Assembly (NCBI GenBank): GCA_020629035.1
Contig: JAHDEC010000029.1
Location: 1-46,269 of the forward strand
From: Saprospiraceae bacterium
GTDB taxonomy: Bacteria > Bacteroidota > Bacteroidia > Chitinophagales > Saprospiraceae
Direction of reading: 5' to 3'
DNA length: 46,269 nucleotides
Part shown: piece after piece, positions 35,320 through 44,498 of the stretch
Layout of the letters: each line of letters opens with the position of its first letter
How positions within the stretch are numbered: position 1 is the stretch's first letter
Position numbers and translations under genes: made by a program
The notes under the pieces: model-generated
Databases searched by the model: none
Seen by the model: only the letters and a program-made list of their open reading frames with translations
What the model was told of the DNA's origin: nothing

Positions 35320-37503
35320 ATGAAATTTATCTACACACTGATATTAAGTTTTTTCATTGCTTTTCCAAGTTTGTTTGCCGGAGAAGGGATGTGGCTTCCT
35401 TTGTTACTTAAATCCCTGAATGAAGCAGAAATGCAATCAATGGGCATGAAACTTACAGCGGAAGATATTTATTCTGTAAATCAAGGATCATTAAAAGATG
35501 CCATAGTACATTTTGGTGGATTTTGTACTGGAGAATTGATTTCTTCCAATGGTCTAATCCTTACTAACCACCACTGCGGTTATTCAGAAATCCAAGGGCA
35601 TTCGAGTTTAGACAATAACCTATTAAAGAATGGTTTCTGGGCAGGCTCACATGGACAAGAGCTACCAAACCCCGGTTTATTTGTTCGTTTAATCGACCGA
35701 ATAGATGATGTTTCTGACAAGATATTAATGGGCGTAGAAGACGGAATGTCTGATAAAGAAAGACAATCAATCGTAGATAAAAACTTATCAGAATTAAAAG
35801 CTAGCTATGAAGTAGAGGAGTTCCAGGAAGTGATGATCAGGCCTTTCTTTCATGGTAATCAATATTTTGCATTTTTAACCACCGTGTATAATGATGTAAG
35901 ACTAGTCGGTGCACCACCAGAATCAATTGGAAAATTTGGAGCAGATACAGACAATTGGGAATGGCCAAGACACACAGGAGATTTTTCTTTATTTAGAGTT
36001 TACGCTGGACCAAATAATAAGCCAGCTGAATACTCAGAAGATAATGTACCTTATGAGCCAAAGCATCACTTACCTATCTCGCTAGATGGTGTGGCAGAAG
36101 GAGATTTCACTATGGTCTTTGGGTTTCCTGGCAGAACAAATCAATATTTGCCTTCTCCAGCTGTAGAGCAATTGCTTAGCACCTTAAACCCAGCAAAAAT
36201 CAGCATTAGAGAAAATGCATTAGCTATCGTTGATAAATACATGAGGTCAGATGAAAACATCCGATTAAAATATGCATCAAAATTTGCGAGCATTGCGAAT
36301 TATTGGAAAAAATGGATTGGTGAAAGTTCTGGTTTGGAACGCACAAATGCACTAGAAAAGAAGCGAAGCTATGAAGCTGAGTTAGTGGCAAAAAATGCAG
36401 GAGCAAAATCTATATTAAACCAGTTTGATAAGCTGTATACGGAACTAGAGCCTTATGCTCTAACGCAGGACTATTACCGAGAAATCAGCGGAAGAAACGT
36501 AGAAGCTTTACGAATTGCCAGTTTATTAAAGCGCTTAGTTGATCGGTATGAAAGCAATGGAGAAGAAGCTTATACCATGTTTAAAAATAGACTAGAACCG
36601 TTTTTAACGGATCTATATAAAAACTATGAAGCTAAAGTGGACAAAGACGTGTTTAAAGAATTAGTAGGCATGTATCGTTCAAATGTAGACCCTAATTATG
36701 TGCCTGCTTCACTTAAAATGTTAGGCAAACCTGAAGGAGATTTTATGGCTTCGCTAGCAGATAAGATGTATGGTGAAACAATGCTTACGGATGGATCTAA
36801 AGTTCTTGCTTTAATAAATAGTAGCGATATTGCTTCTGTTGCCACAACATTAGGGGCAGACCCTATGTACACTTTCGCTACAGAGTGGGCAGACCATTAT
36901 AATTCAACAGTAGGACCAAAATACAATGGAATAAAAACGCAAATAGACTCACTGCAGCGATTGTACATGGCTGCTCAAATGGATGCGTTCCCTAATAAGA
37001 AATTCTATCCAGATGCAAACAGCACTATGCGAGTAACTTATGGACAAGTGCAGGGCTATTATCCTAAAGATGCGGTAGAGTATTTACCCGTTACTTACCT
37101 AGATGGAGTCATTGCCAAATATAAACCAGGTGACTATGAGTTTGATGTGCCAGCAAAATTAATTGAGTTGTATGAAGCAGGAGACTACGGAGATTATGCA
37201 GATCCCAATACAGGTAAACTACCGATTTGCTTCTTAGGTTCGAATCATACAACAGGTGGTAATTCTGGGAGTCCAGCTATCGATGCACACGGAAACTTAA
37301 TAGGCTTAAACTTTGATAGAGTTTGGGAAGGAACTATGAGTGATATAAATTATGATGTATCTATTTGCAGAAACATAATGGTAGATGCGAGATACATATT
37401 ATTTGTGGTAGATAAATTTGCCGGTGCCAGTCATTTAATAGAAGAAATGACATTGGTCCACCCAAAACAAGTAAATACAAAAGTTAGAAGATCAAGAAAA
37501 TAA
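35320..37503 (+). CDS. S46 family dipeptidyl-peptidase, DPP11-like
   Basis: Periplasmic serine peptidase of family S46 (chymotrypsin-like fold with a helical domain), 727 residues, normal for DPP7/DPP11. Signal peptide MKFIYTLILSFFIAFPSLFA. Catalytic triad: His85 in TNHHCG, Asp221 in HTGDFSLF, Ser649 in GGNSGSPA. The substrate-specificity position, 18 residues after the Ser, is Arg667 in LNFDRVWEG. In characterised P. gingivalis enzymes an Arg there marks DPP11 (Asp/Glu at P1) and a Gly marks DPP7. It therefore probably removes dipeptides with acidic P1 residues. It lies six bases upstream of the TlpA-like gene. Confidence 0.93.
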   Translation: MKFIYTLILSFFIAFPSLFAGEGMWLPLLLKSLNEAEMQSMGMKLTAEDIYSVNQGSLKDAIVHFGGFCTGELISSNGLILTNHHCGYSEIQGHSSLDNNLLKNGFWAGSHGQELPNPGLFVRLIDRIDDVSDKILMGVEDGMSDKERQSIVDKNLSELKASYEVEEFQEVMIRPFFHGNQYFAFLTTVYNDVRLVGAPPESIGKFGADTDNWEWPRHTGDFSLFRVYAGPNNKPAEYSEDNVPYEPKHHLPISLDGVAEGDFTMVFGFPGRTNQYLPSPAVEQLLSTLNPAKISIRENALAIVDKYMRSDENIRLKYASKFASIANYWKKWIGESSGLERTNALEKKRSYEAELVAKNAGAKSILNQFDKLYTELEPYALTQDYYREISGRNVEALRIASLLKRLVDRYESNGEEAYTMFKNRLEPFLTDLYKNYEAKVDKDVFKELVGMYRSNVDPNYVPASLKMLGKPEGDFMASLADKMYGETMLTDGSKVLALINSSDIASVATTLGADPMYTFATEWADHYNSTVGPKYNGIKTQIDSLQRLYMAAQMDAFPNKKFYPDANSTMRVTYGQVQGYYPKDAVEYLPVTYLDGVIAKYKPGDYEFDVPAKLIELYEAGDYGDYADPNTGKLPICFLGSNHTTGGNSGSPAIDAHGNLIGLNFDRVWEGTMSDINYDVSICRNIMVDARYILFVVDKFAGASHLIEEMTLVHPKQVNTKVRRSRK

Positions 37504-37509
37504 TACCAT

Positions 37510-38871
37510 ATGACTAGAATATTAATTATTTGTTTACTGTCTATAATGAGCTTAAATGCTTGCAAACAAGCATCCGCTGGCTCTGCAGCAGTCAGTCAAA
37601 CGTCACAGACTTTAAGCATCCAAGGAGTAGTCCAAAATGCGAATGTTCCTAAAATTGCCATCTTTAAAGAAGATGTTGTAGCTGAAATAACATTAGGAGC
37701 TGACAAATCTTATGCGGTAAATTTTGAAGGAATTCCGGGTTACTATGAAATTATATTAGGTCGTCAACGAGTACCTATATACTTGAGTGGGAAAGGTACC
37801 TTAGTGGCGAACGTGGATATGAGAAATGTAATGTCTCTTTCTACCTATAGTGGTGAAGGTTCTATAGAAACTATGTATTTAGCTAAAAAGCAAAAGATTA
37901 CTAGAAAATATAGTAATGCGGTTAGACAAGCTTATGCATTTGAAGAAGCAGAATTTATCGACGCTATCGAAAAACAGCGCACTGATTATCTCAGTCTTTT
38001 AGAATCTACTGAGGGATTAGATGCTGGCTTTGTGGAAGGGGAAAAAATGAATATAGATTTTGGCATTAAAGCTGTTGCCGTGGATTATCAAACTGCTCAG
38101 CGCTATTATAAAGACGATATTAATTTTACGGTATCTGATGCATTCACGCAAAAGTATGGGCACGATGATTTTAGCAATGAGGCCTTGTTTGTCAGTATTC
38201 CAGAATACAAAACTATGGTCTACAGAAATTATATAAAGCCTGCTATTGAGACTAGTATACCTGCTATGGCAAGTATTGAAAGTACAGTGATTAAGGATGC
38301 ATTAATTAAGCAGTTGTACAATGATATTAAACCTGGATTTAAAGATCTAGATAATAACATGCAACAGTTGGTTTCGATGAGTACAGATCCAGGACTAAAA
38401 ACAGCATTGACCAATAAACATAATCAATTAAAAAGTATAGATAAAGGAGCACCATCTCCTAGCTTTAAGTACAAAGATATAAACGGTAAGATTGTAGGTT
38501 TAGAGGATATGAAAGGTAAAAATGTTTATATCGATGTTTGGGCAACATGGTGTGGTCCTTGTAAACGGGAAATTCCTCATTTACAGGAGTTAGAAAAAGA
38601 GTTTCATGGTAAAAATGTGGAATTTGTGAGCATCTCAGTAGATACACCAGATAAAGAAGCAAAATGGAAAAAGATGGTGACGGAAAAAAACATGTCTGGA
38701 ACCCAGTTAATTACTGGAAGTGGATGGGACTCTCCATTTGTTAAAAGCTTTTTAATCAGTGGTATACCAAGATTTATACTACTTGACACAGATCACAAAA
38801 TTGTTTCTTCCAATGCACCACGACCTTCAAGTGGTTCAGGAATTCGGAAAGCATTAAACGAATTATTATAA
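37510..38871 (+). CDS. TlpA-like thioredoxin-domain lipoprotein
   Basis: A 453-residue predicted lipoprotein. The lipobox is LNAC (Cys18). The N-terminal part (about 30-120) is beta-rich, in the position of the DUF4369-like domain seen in related proteins; a helical region follows. The C-terminal thioredoxin/TlpA domain (about 310-453) has the active site WATWCGPCKRE (Cys348, Cys351) and the cis-proline region GIPRFILLD. It probably reduces or resolves disulfides on the periplasmic side. It follows the S46 peptidase by six bases, so the two form an operon, and is ended by a strong hairpin. Confidence 0.88.
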   Translation: MTRILIICLLSIMSLNACKQASAGSAAVSQTSQTLSIQGVVQNANVPKIAIFKEDVVAEITLGADKSYAVNFEGIPGYYEIILGRQRVPIYLSGKGTLVANVDMRNVMSLSTYSGEGSIETMYLAKKQKITRKYSNAVRQAYAFEEAEFIDAIEKQRTDYLSLLESTEGLDAGFVEGEKMNIDFGIKAVAVDYQTAQRYYKDDINFTVSDAFTQKYGHDDFSNEALFVSIPEYKTMVYRNYIKPAIETSIPAMASIESTVIKDALIKQLYNDIKPGFKDLDNNMQQLVSMSTDPGLKTALTNKHNQLKSIDKGAPSPSFKYKDINGKIVGLEDMKGKNVYIDVWATWCGPCKREIPHLQELEKEFHGKNVEFVSISVDTPDKEAKWKKMVTEKNMSGTQLITGSGWDSPFVKSFLISGIPRFILLDTDHKIVSSNAPRPSSGSGIRKALNELL

Positions 38872-38874
38872 GAT

Positions 38875-38910
38875 AAAAAAAGCTCATACAACTAAGTATG
38901 AGCTTTTTTT
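38875..38910. terminator. Bidirectional Rho-independent terminator
   Basis: A perfect 15-bp inverted repeat: seven A's plus GCTCATAC (38875-38889), a 6-base loop, then GTATGAGC plus seven T's (38896-38910). It lies between the convergent TlpA-like gene and the large reprolysin gene, so it can end transcription from both sides. Confidence 0.92.
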
Positions 38911-38927
38911 ATGGTATCAATTCTACA

Positions 38928-41900
38928 TTATTCTTTTACAAGACTGTAGACATTTCGCTTTCCTTTCTCATTAGTTATGACTAGATAATAGAGGCCTGCA
39001 CTTGCTTCTGAAATATCTATTTGATGATTGACAGATGTAGCACCCCTTAGGTCGTTTTTCAAGATCAATTGACTGCTGACATCGAAAATTTCTATTTGAT
39101 AATTTATCCTTGACCCTGCTTCTAATCTAAGATTGAATATTCCATTTCCTGGATTAGGTGAAATATTCATAGTAAGATCGAACCCCTGTTTATTAAGGGA
39201 TGATAAAACGATTGTTATTAAAGCTTCACATCCATTTTCGTCGACAACTATGGCATCATACGTGTCGAAATCTACATTTTCAAACAATGGACTATCTTGA
39301 AAATCAGCACCATTTAGACTGTAGCTATAACTACCTGTGCCACCACTTGCTTCAAGCGTAATACTTGTATTGTCGACACTATAATCCAAACTAAGTAATT
39401 CAGGCTCTGTAAAGATGATATCATCTACTTGGAAACTTTGATTATTTGTATCTCTCACATACAAACTATAATTACCAGGTGAAGTGATAGCTAATAGATT
39501 ACTCATTTGGTAGTTAATCCCATCCGTAGAATACTCATATGCCGGAAACCCTCCAATCACTTCGACTACCTCAATAAATACATCTTCGAAATTACCGTGA
39601 CATAAAATATCTTGTTGATTATACTCTACGTTGAGAATAGAAGAAATAGCAACCGCACCACTTACAAGACATCCGTTACTATCCTGAACATAGACTTCGT
39701 AATTTCCATTATCTCCTGCGAGTAAAACATTACTTTCCTGAAAGTTTATACCATCAATAGAGTAAGTAAATACATTGGTCCCTCCTTCAGCCATTACAGT
39801 GATTTCATTATTGAAAACAGAGGTAGTAAATGTTATTTCTGTAGGATTTATAATATCGTATGTTTCTATTATAGCTGTTTGCACAGCATCTTTTGCGTAG
39901 ACTGTGTATGATCCGGCAGCAAGGTTTTCAAAGATGTTGCTTGTTTGAAAGTTTATATTGTCAAGACTATACGTAATAGGCTCTAATCCTCCTGTGGCAT
40001 CAACTATTATACTTGCATTGGTGTCATTATAACAACTTAATTGTATTGACATTGCATTAATACTTATTCCTAAGGTTTGTACATCCACACTGGCTTCAGT
40101 TTCGAATAAACAGTCATTATCATCAATAACTACAATTGAATAATTATCTATTTCTAAATTATCGAAAATAGGATTTGATAAAAACTCTACCCCTCCATCT
40201 AAGCTGTATGAATATTCACCTGTTCCACCATCAGCATCAATAATTAAGCTATAACCTTCATTAGTGATGATAGCAGTTAAAGGTTCTGGTTCGATTATTT
40301 CAGTATTTTCTACTATAAATATTTGACTGGCAGCATCTCTTATAAAAATCATATATGATCCAGCTCCTAAGCCTTCAAAAATGGCAGAAGATTGGTAATT
40401 TGAACCATCTAAAGAATATTCATAAGAAGGTAGACCACCTGAAGCAAACACTTCCAGGGAGCCGTTGGTTTCTCCTGCGCAAAGAGGATGATCAGGAATA
40501 ACAGTTGCATCTAACAATGGCACACTAATGCTAATCATTTCTGAGGAGTTACAATCATTTTCATCTTTTACATAAATGGTATAATCTCCATTAGTTAGGT
40601 TTTCAAAGGTATTAGAAGTCTGGTAATCTATGCCATCTAAACTATAAGAGAGCATTCCTGTCCCACCATTGGCATCAACTATAATACTGAAAAAGCTGGT
40701 ACTTAAATTTATGACTATTGGATCAGGATCATTTAAAACGACCACACTGCCAGTCATTACATTTCCACCTTGATCTCTTACTCGAGGAGTGTAGCTTCCA
40801 GCAGTTAAATTTTCATACACATTGCTTTCTTGGAATGGTTCATTATTAATACTAAATTCATAAGGTTCTAAGCCACCAGTAGCCGTAATAGTTAAGCTAC
40901 CTGTATCATCTCCAGGACAATCTATGAGCGTGTTTGCCTCAGCAGAAACAAACAAGCCTTCGGTAATAATCTGAATATTGAACGTTTGATTAGAAATCCA
41001 AGCTCCACCACTTCCTAAAAGATTAAACTTAAAACTATCCATGAATTGTAGTGTGCCATCTTGTGTATAACTTAATTTTTGTGCATCTATATCTGCTTGA
41101 GTAAATTGATCCCCTATGCTTAGCGATGTACTCATTCCACCATTTTCTAAGGAGAGTGAACCTGCAAAAGGCACAGTCGTTAGCGTATAAACGGCACTAG
41201 TTGGATTTGCATCATTTGTATTTAAAAAACTAGCTTCAATGGTTCTTTTCTCTCCAAGGTTTACAAAAAGTAGGTTTTGTTCAATGCCAATTTCCTGAGT
41301 GATAGGAGTCTCACCACAAAGTAACATGGACCATGCTAGTAATGCACCACCATCTCCAGCATAATAATCATTAATTTCTAAAACCCATGGTCCAAGGTTA
41401 GCATTTTCCCCGAGCAATTTGTTTAAGGGTTGGATAGACTGATATTCTCCTTCTGCAGCGTAATCACCATTTTCACAAGTTGCTTCTAAATTGTCGGCAG
41501 TATTTTCAGCAAAATCACTAAAGCTTAATGATAAATTAGCTCGATCGCAACCAAAACCAGCACCATCGTAACCGATACGATTAAATAGTTCAATCCGCTC
41601 GCCAACGCTTTCGTTTACCAAAAATGCGTCTATATCTCCAACCCAACTATGCTCTATTTCAAGTGAAACAGCAATTTCAGTTATATTGAAAGATTCATTA
41701 ACCACTAATTCTGAGAAATAGCTACCTTCTTCATTAGTACTTAGTGCAATAGGGATATCTTCACTCGCATACATGTCACATGAAGTGTTGGCCGTTTGAA
41801 AGCTAAAAACCTTTGGAGAGATAGACATAGCGCAATCATTGTTTGCGCTCACTTTCCAGTAATAGACATTTGCTTTTTCTAATGCATCTAATTGTAGTGT

Positions 41901-44291
41901 ATTCGTTTCACTTACAAAACTTTGATAATTAGGGGTATTAAAGGCTGGATTTACATCTAACTCGATAATATATTCGGTTGCATGGTTTATTTCCGACCAT
42001 TCTAATGTAGGATTGGAGCTGATTTGTTCAGCATAATCAGGAGGATTTTGTTGTTCAATATTGTCCAAAATGGCAGGAACAACATTTAACTGAATAAGCT
42101 CATTTACGCTAAGCTGATCATTCATTGCAATAATGTCAAACGAATAATTATTGGGTGCTATATTAATAAGTTCAAGTTGGACAGTACCAGATGTGGATAA
42201 TGAAGAAGGTGTAAATTCATAAAACCCGCCTAGAGGCACGGTTTCTAAACTAAAATCTACCACTCCTTCGAAACTATCACCAGCTTCAAAATTTATGTTG
42301 TAGGTTGCCACATTTCCTACACAAATGGTTTGATCATCGTTTTCTACAGTAAGTGCAAAAGGAGAAGTGATGCTAAAGTTTTCATCCGAAATGTCAAAGA
42401 AAACATGATTGTTTCCCTTTACCATAACTCTACAAGAATCACTAAAAATAGCTGGTACGGTAATCTCTAAACTTCCGTTATTAGGGACATTTTCAGCAAT
42501 AGTTAATGGATAAGTAAAACCGCCATCGGAAGATAAAAAGATGTCCACATTAGGGCTACTTACTGGAAACTGATCAGTATTTGCTACGTTCCATTCGATA
42601 GTTCTTGTTTCTCCAGCCATCCATGTAACATTAGTATTTGGAGTTTCGACAAGAAAAGGACCAGCGCTTTCATCGAAGCTTAGTAAGACTTCAGTATTTT
42701 GTTGGCAACCTCCTAATAAATGGTTGTCTCGTACAGTCACTCTAAAGCTCATATCACGGCTAAAAAACGGCAATACCTCCCAGGTAGGGCTGATGTTATT
42801 TGTTAAGTCATTCAAATTAGGAAAGTATCTTGAGCCACTGGTTGAAGGACTATTTGATCGAAAAGCCGGTCCTACTGTGCTTGTAGGACTTGGAGGCATA
42901 GTTGCTACCGCTTGATCCATTTGTTCCCAACAATAAGTAAGGATATCTTCTTCATTTGGATCTTCAGCTTCAGCTGTCAATACAAATGGTGTTGAGATAG
43001 GAAGAGTATAAAAGTTACTTGTTAGGCTAATGATGGGAGCATCATTGCTAATGTCTTCATTAGTACCGCAGGTGGATCCGCCTCCAGATTGAATAAAACT
43101 TAAAACTTCTCCGATACTTCCTCCATGGAAATGATCATCACTGTTGTTTTGGACATTTGGAGAACAAATACCAGCATAACCCATAATAGTTGAAGCAGAA
43201 CCCGGCTCCCAAGCGGTATTTCCGCTTCGATTACAGTCATTATTTTGGGTGTGGTTTCCACCAAATTGATGACCTATTTCGTGGGAAACATAATCTACAT
43301 AAAACGGGTCATTAATCGGATTACCAAGACCTGTCATAGCTCGAGCTTTGCTGTTACCACAAGGACATCTTAGCGTTGCTAAACCTCCGCCACCAACTCC
43401 ATAAACATGACCGACGTCATAGTTTTCAGAGCCGATAACATTGTCTAAGGCAGTTTGGTTTTCTCCAAGCATGGGTCCTGGACTTCCATTTGAAAAAGGA
43501 TCACTGGCTCCGTCAGTATATATAACCAAATCATTATTCGCTACTAACTGCATAGTTACACCAAAATCATCCTCGTATATACCATTTACCCGAACCATAG
43601 ATGTAACTACTTCAGCTAAGGCATCTTCAACAGTTCCTCCATGATATTGAGTGTATTCTCCCGTAGTTGCAATGGCTAAACGATAAGTTCTCAACCTACA
43701 ATCAGAACCACTTCGTGTGTCGTTTGTTTGTGTAATTTCTTTAGGTAAATCTATTTGGATATCTTCAGAAGCATCTACCCCACAGGAGAAAACTTCTTTG
43801 TGCTTTCTAGTTTGAGCCTTATATTCTCCTCGCTTGTAAAGCACATAATTGCCATCTTCAGGGTTGAGATACCAAGTGTCTTCACCAGGTGCCTTTATGG
43901 TTGCATGAATGTTTTTATGGCTCGTAGAAAAACGTAATCTTTTAGTGGGATCTTCCACACCATAACCAATGTACGTTCGGATTTTTGGAAACTTAGCTTC
44001 TAAGTCCGGATGCATCACCGTGCTTTTAAATACTTTGAATGTTTCAAAGGTATTTGGACCTACAGGAAAGGATAATTCTACAGCTCTTGCTTTGGGTTTT
44101 TTGTAACTTTCAGCCGCTGAAAGATCAGCCATTAAGTCATTTTGAGCTAAAGCATATTCCCCTTGTATATAGTTTAAACTGCTGCTTTTGTCTGTCTGGA
44201 TAGAATTAAAGTAATTAGGAGCTTGGCTTATGGCTTGTGGTAGACTAGCCAAAATAAAAAAACAAGCCAACAAGATTGTGCTTAATTTCAT
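38928..44291 (-). CDS. giant secreted reprolysin-like metalloprotease with P-domain, SprB double modules and T9SS type-A sorting domain
   Basis: A 1787-residue secreted zinc protease. Signal peptide about 1-22; propeptide to about 190. The reprolysin-type M12 catalytic domain (about 195-410) has SHEIGHQFGGNH: zinc ligands His337, His341 and His347, catalytic Glu338. An FN3-like segment (about 745-830) and a P/Homo-B domain (about 835-990: IEHSWVGDIDAFLV, LGPWVLEINDYYAGDGG) follow. A cadherin/CSPG-like segment (about 995-1110) comes next. Eight SprB-like units (about 1120-1700) alternate in four pairs, each pair with one Cys at its start (DCPGD, LCAGE, SCYND, LCHGN) and one at its end (NDC or NGC). 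The last 75 residues are a type-A sorting domain (ISPNPGNGIFNLRL). Likely a surface or secreted proteinase. Confidence 0.9.
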   Translation of the reverse strand: MKLSTILLACFFILASLPQAISQAPNYFNSIQTDKSSSLNYIQGEYALAQNDLMADLSAAESYKKPKARAVELSFPVGPNTFETFKVFKSTVMHPDLEAKFPKIRTYIGYGVEDPTKRLRFSTSHKNIHATIKAPGEDTWYLNPEDGNYVLYKRGEYKAQTRKHKEVFSCGVDASEDIQIDLPKEITQTNDTRSGSDCRLRTYRLAIATTGEYTQYHGGTVEDALAEVVTSMVRVNGIYEDDFGVTMQLVANNDLVIYTDGASDPFSNGSPGPMLGENQTALDNVIGSENYDVGHVYGVGGGGLATLRCPCGNSKARAMTGLGNPINDPFYVDYVSHEIGHQFGGNHTQNNDCNRSGNTAWEPGSASTIMGYAGICSPNVQNNSDDHFHGGSIGEVLSFIQSGGGSTCGTNEDISNDAPIISLTSNFYTLPISTPFVLTAEAEDPNEEDILTYCWEQMDQAVATMPPSPTSTVGPAFRSNSPSTSGSRYFPNLNDLTNNISPTWEVLPFFSRDMSFRVTVRDNHLLGGCQQNTEVLLSFDESAGPFLVETPNTNVTWMAGETRTIEWNVANTDQFPVSSPNVDIFLSSDGGFTYPLTIAENVPNNGSLEITVPAIFSDSCRVMVKGNNHVFFDISDENFSITSPFALTVENDDQTICVGNVATYNINFEAGDSFEGVVDFSLETVPLGGFYEFTPSSLSTSGTVQLELINIAPNNYSFDIIAMNDQLSVNELIQLNVVPAILDNIEQQNPPDYAEQISSNPTLEWSEINHATEYIIELDVNPAFNTPNYQSFVSETNTLQLDALEKANVYYWKVSANNDCAMSISPKVFSFQTANTSCDMYASEDIPIALSTNEEGSYFSELVVNESFNITEIAVSLEIEHSWVGDIDAFLVNESVGERIELFNRIGYDGAGFGCDRANLSLSFSDFAENTADNLEATCENGDYAAEGEYQSIQPLNKLLGENANLGPWVLEINDYYAGDGGALLAWSMLLCGETPITQEIGIEQNLLFVNLGEKRTIEASFLNTNDANPTSAVYTLTTVPFAGSLSLENGGMSTSLSIGDQFTQADIDAQKLSYTQDGTLQFMDSFKFNLLGSGGAWISNQTFNIQIITEGLFVSAEANTLIDCPGDDTGSLTITATGGLEPYEFSINNEPFQESNVYENLTAGSYTPRVRDQGGNVMTGSVVVLNDPDPIVINLSTSFFSIIVDANGGTGMLSYSLDGIDYQTSNTFENLTNGDYTIYVKDENDCNSSEMISISVPLLDATVIPDHPLCAGETNGSLEVFASGGLPSYEYSLDGSNYQSSAIFEGLGAGSYMIFIRDAASQIFIVENTEIIEPEPLTAIITNEGYSLIIDADGGTGEYSYSLDGGVEFLSNPIFDNLEIDNYSIVVIDDNDCLFETEASVDVQTLGISINAMSIQLSCYNDTNASIIVDATGGLEPITYSLDNINFQTSNIFENLAAGSYTVYAKDAVQTAIIETYDIINPTEITFTTSVFNNEITVMAEGGTNVFTYSIDGINFQESNVLLAGDNGNYEVYVQDSNGCLVSGAVAISSILNVEYNQQDILCHGNFEDVFIEVVEVIGGFPAYEYSTDGINYQMSNLLAITSPGNYSLYVRDTNNQSFQVDDIIFTEPELLSLDYSVDNTSITLEASGGTGSYSYSLNGADFQDSPLFENVDFDTYDAIVVDENGCEALITIVLSSLNKQGFDLTMNISPNPGNGIFNLRLEAGSRINYQIEIFDVSSQLILKNDLRGATSVNHQIDISEASAGLYYLVITNEKGKRNVYSLVKE

Positions 44292-44498
44292 GTGTGTAAG
44301 ATTGATACGTCTTTTGTAATAGCATTAAAATTCGTGCCGAAAAATTAAAAATCACCTTAATTTATCGGAAATCTTCAGTTCTTGAAAATCTACGACAAAG
44401 GTAGGATTAAAATACCGAGTAAAAATGACTAGTTGTAGTCTTTTAGTCAGCTATTATTAGAATTCTTTCTACTTTTAAATCCAAGGAAAACACTACCT

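Noticed and set aside
39180-40930. Possible CRISPR-like or recently duplicated DNA repeat in the SprB region
   Set aside because: The repeats are conserved at protein level only; spacing and DNA identity do not fit a CRISPR array or recent tandem duplication.
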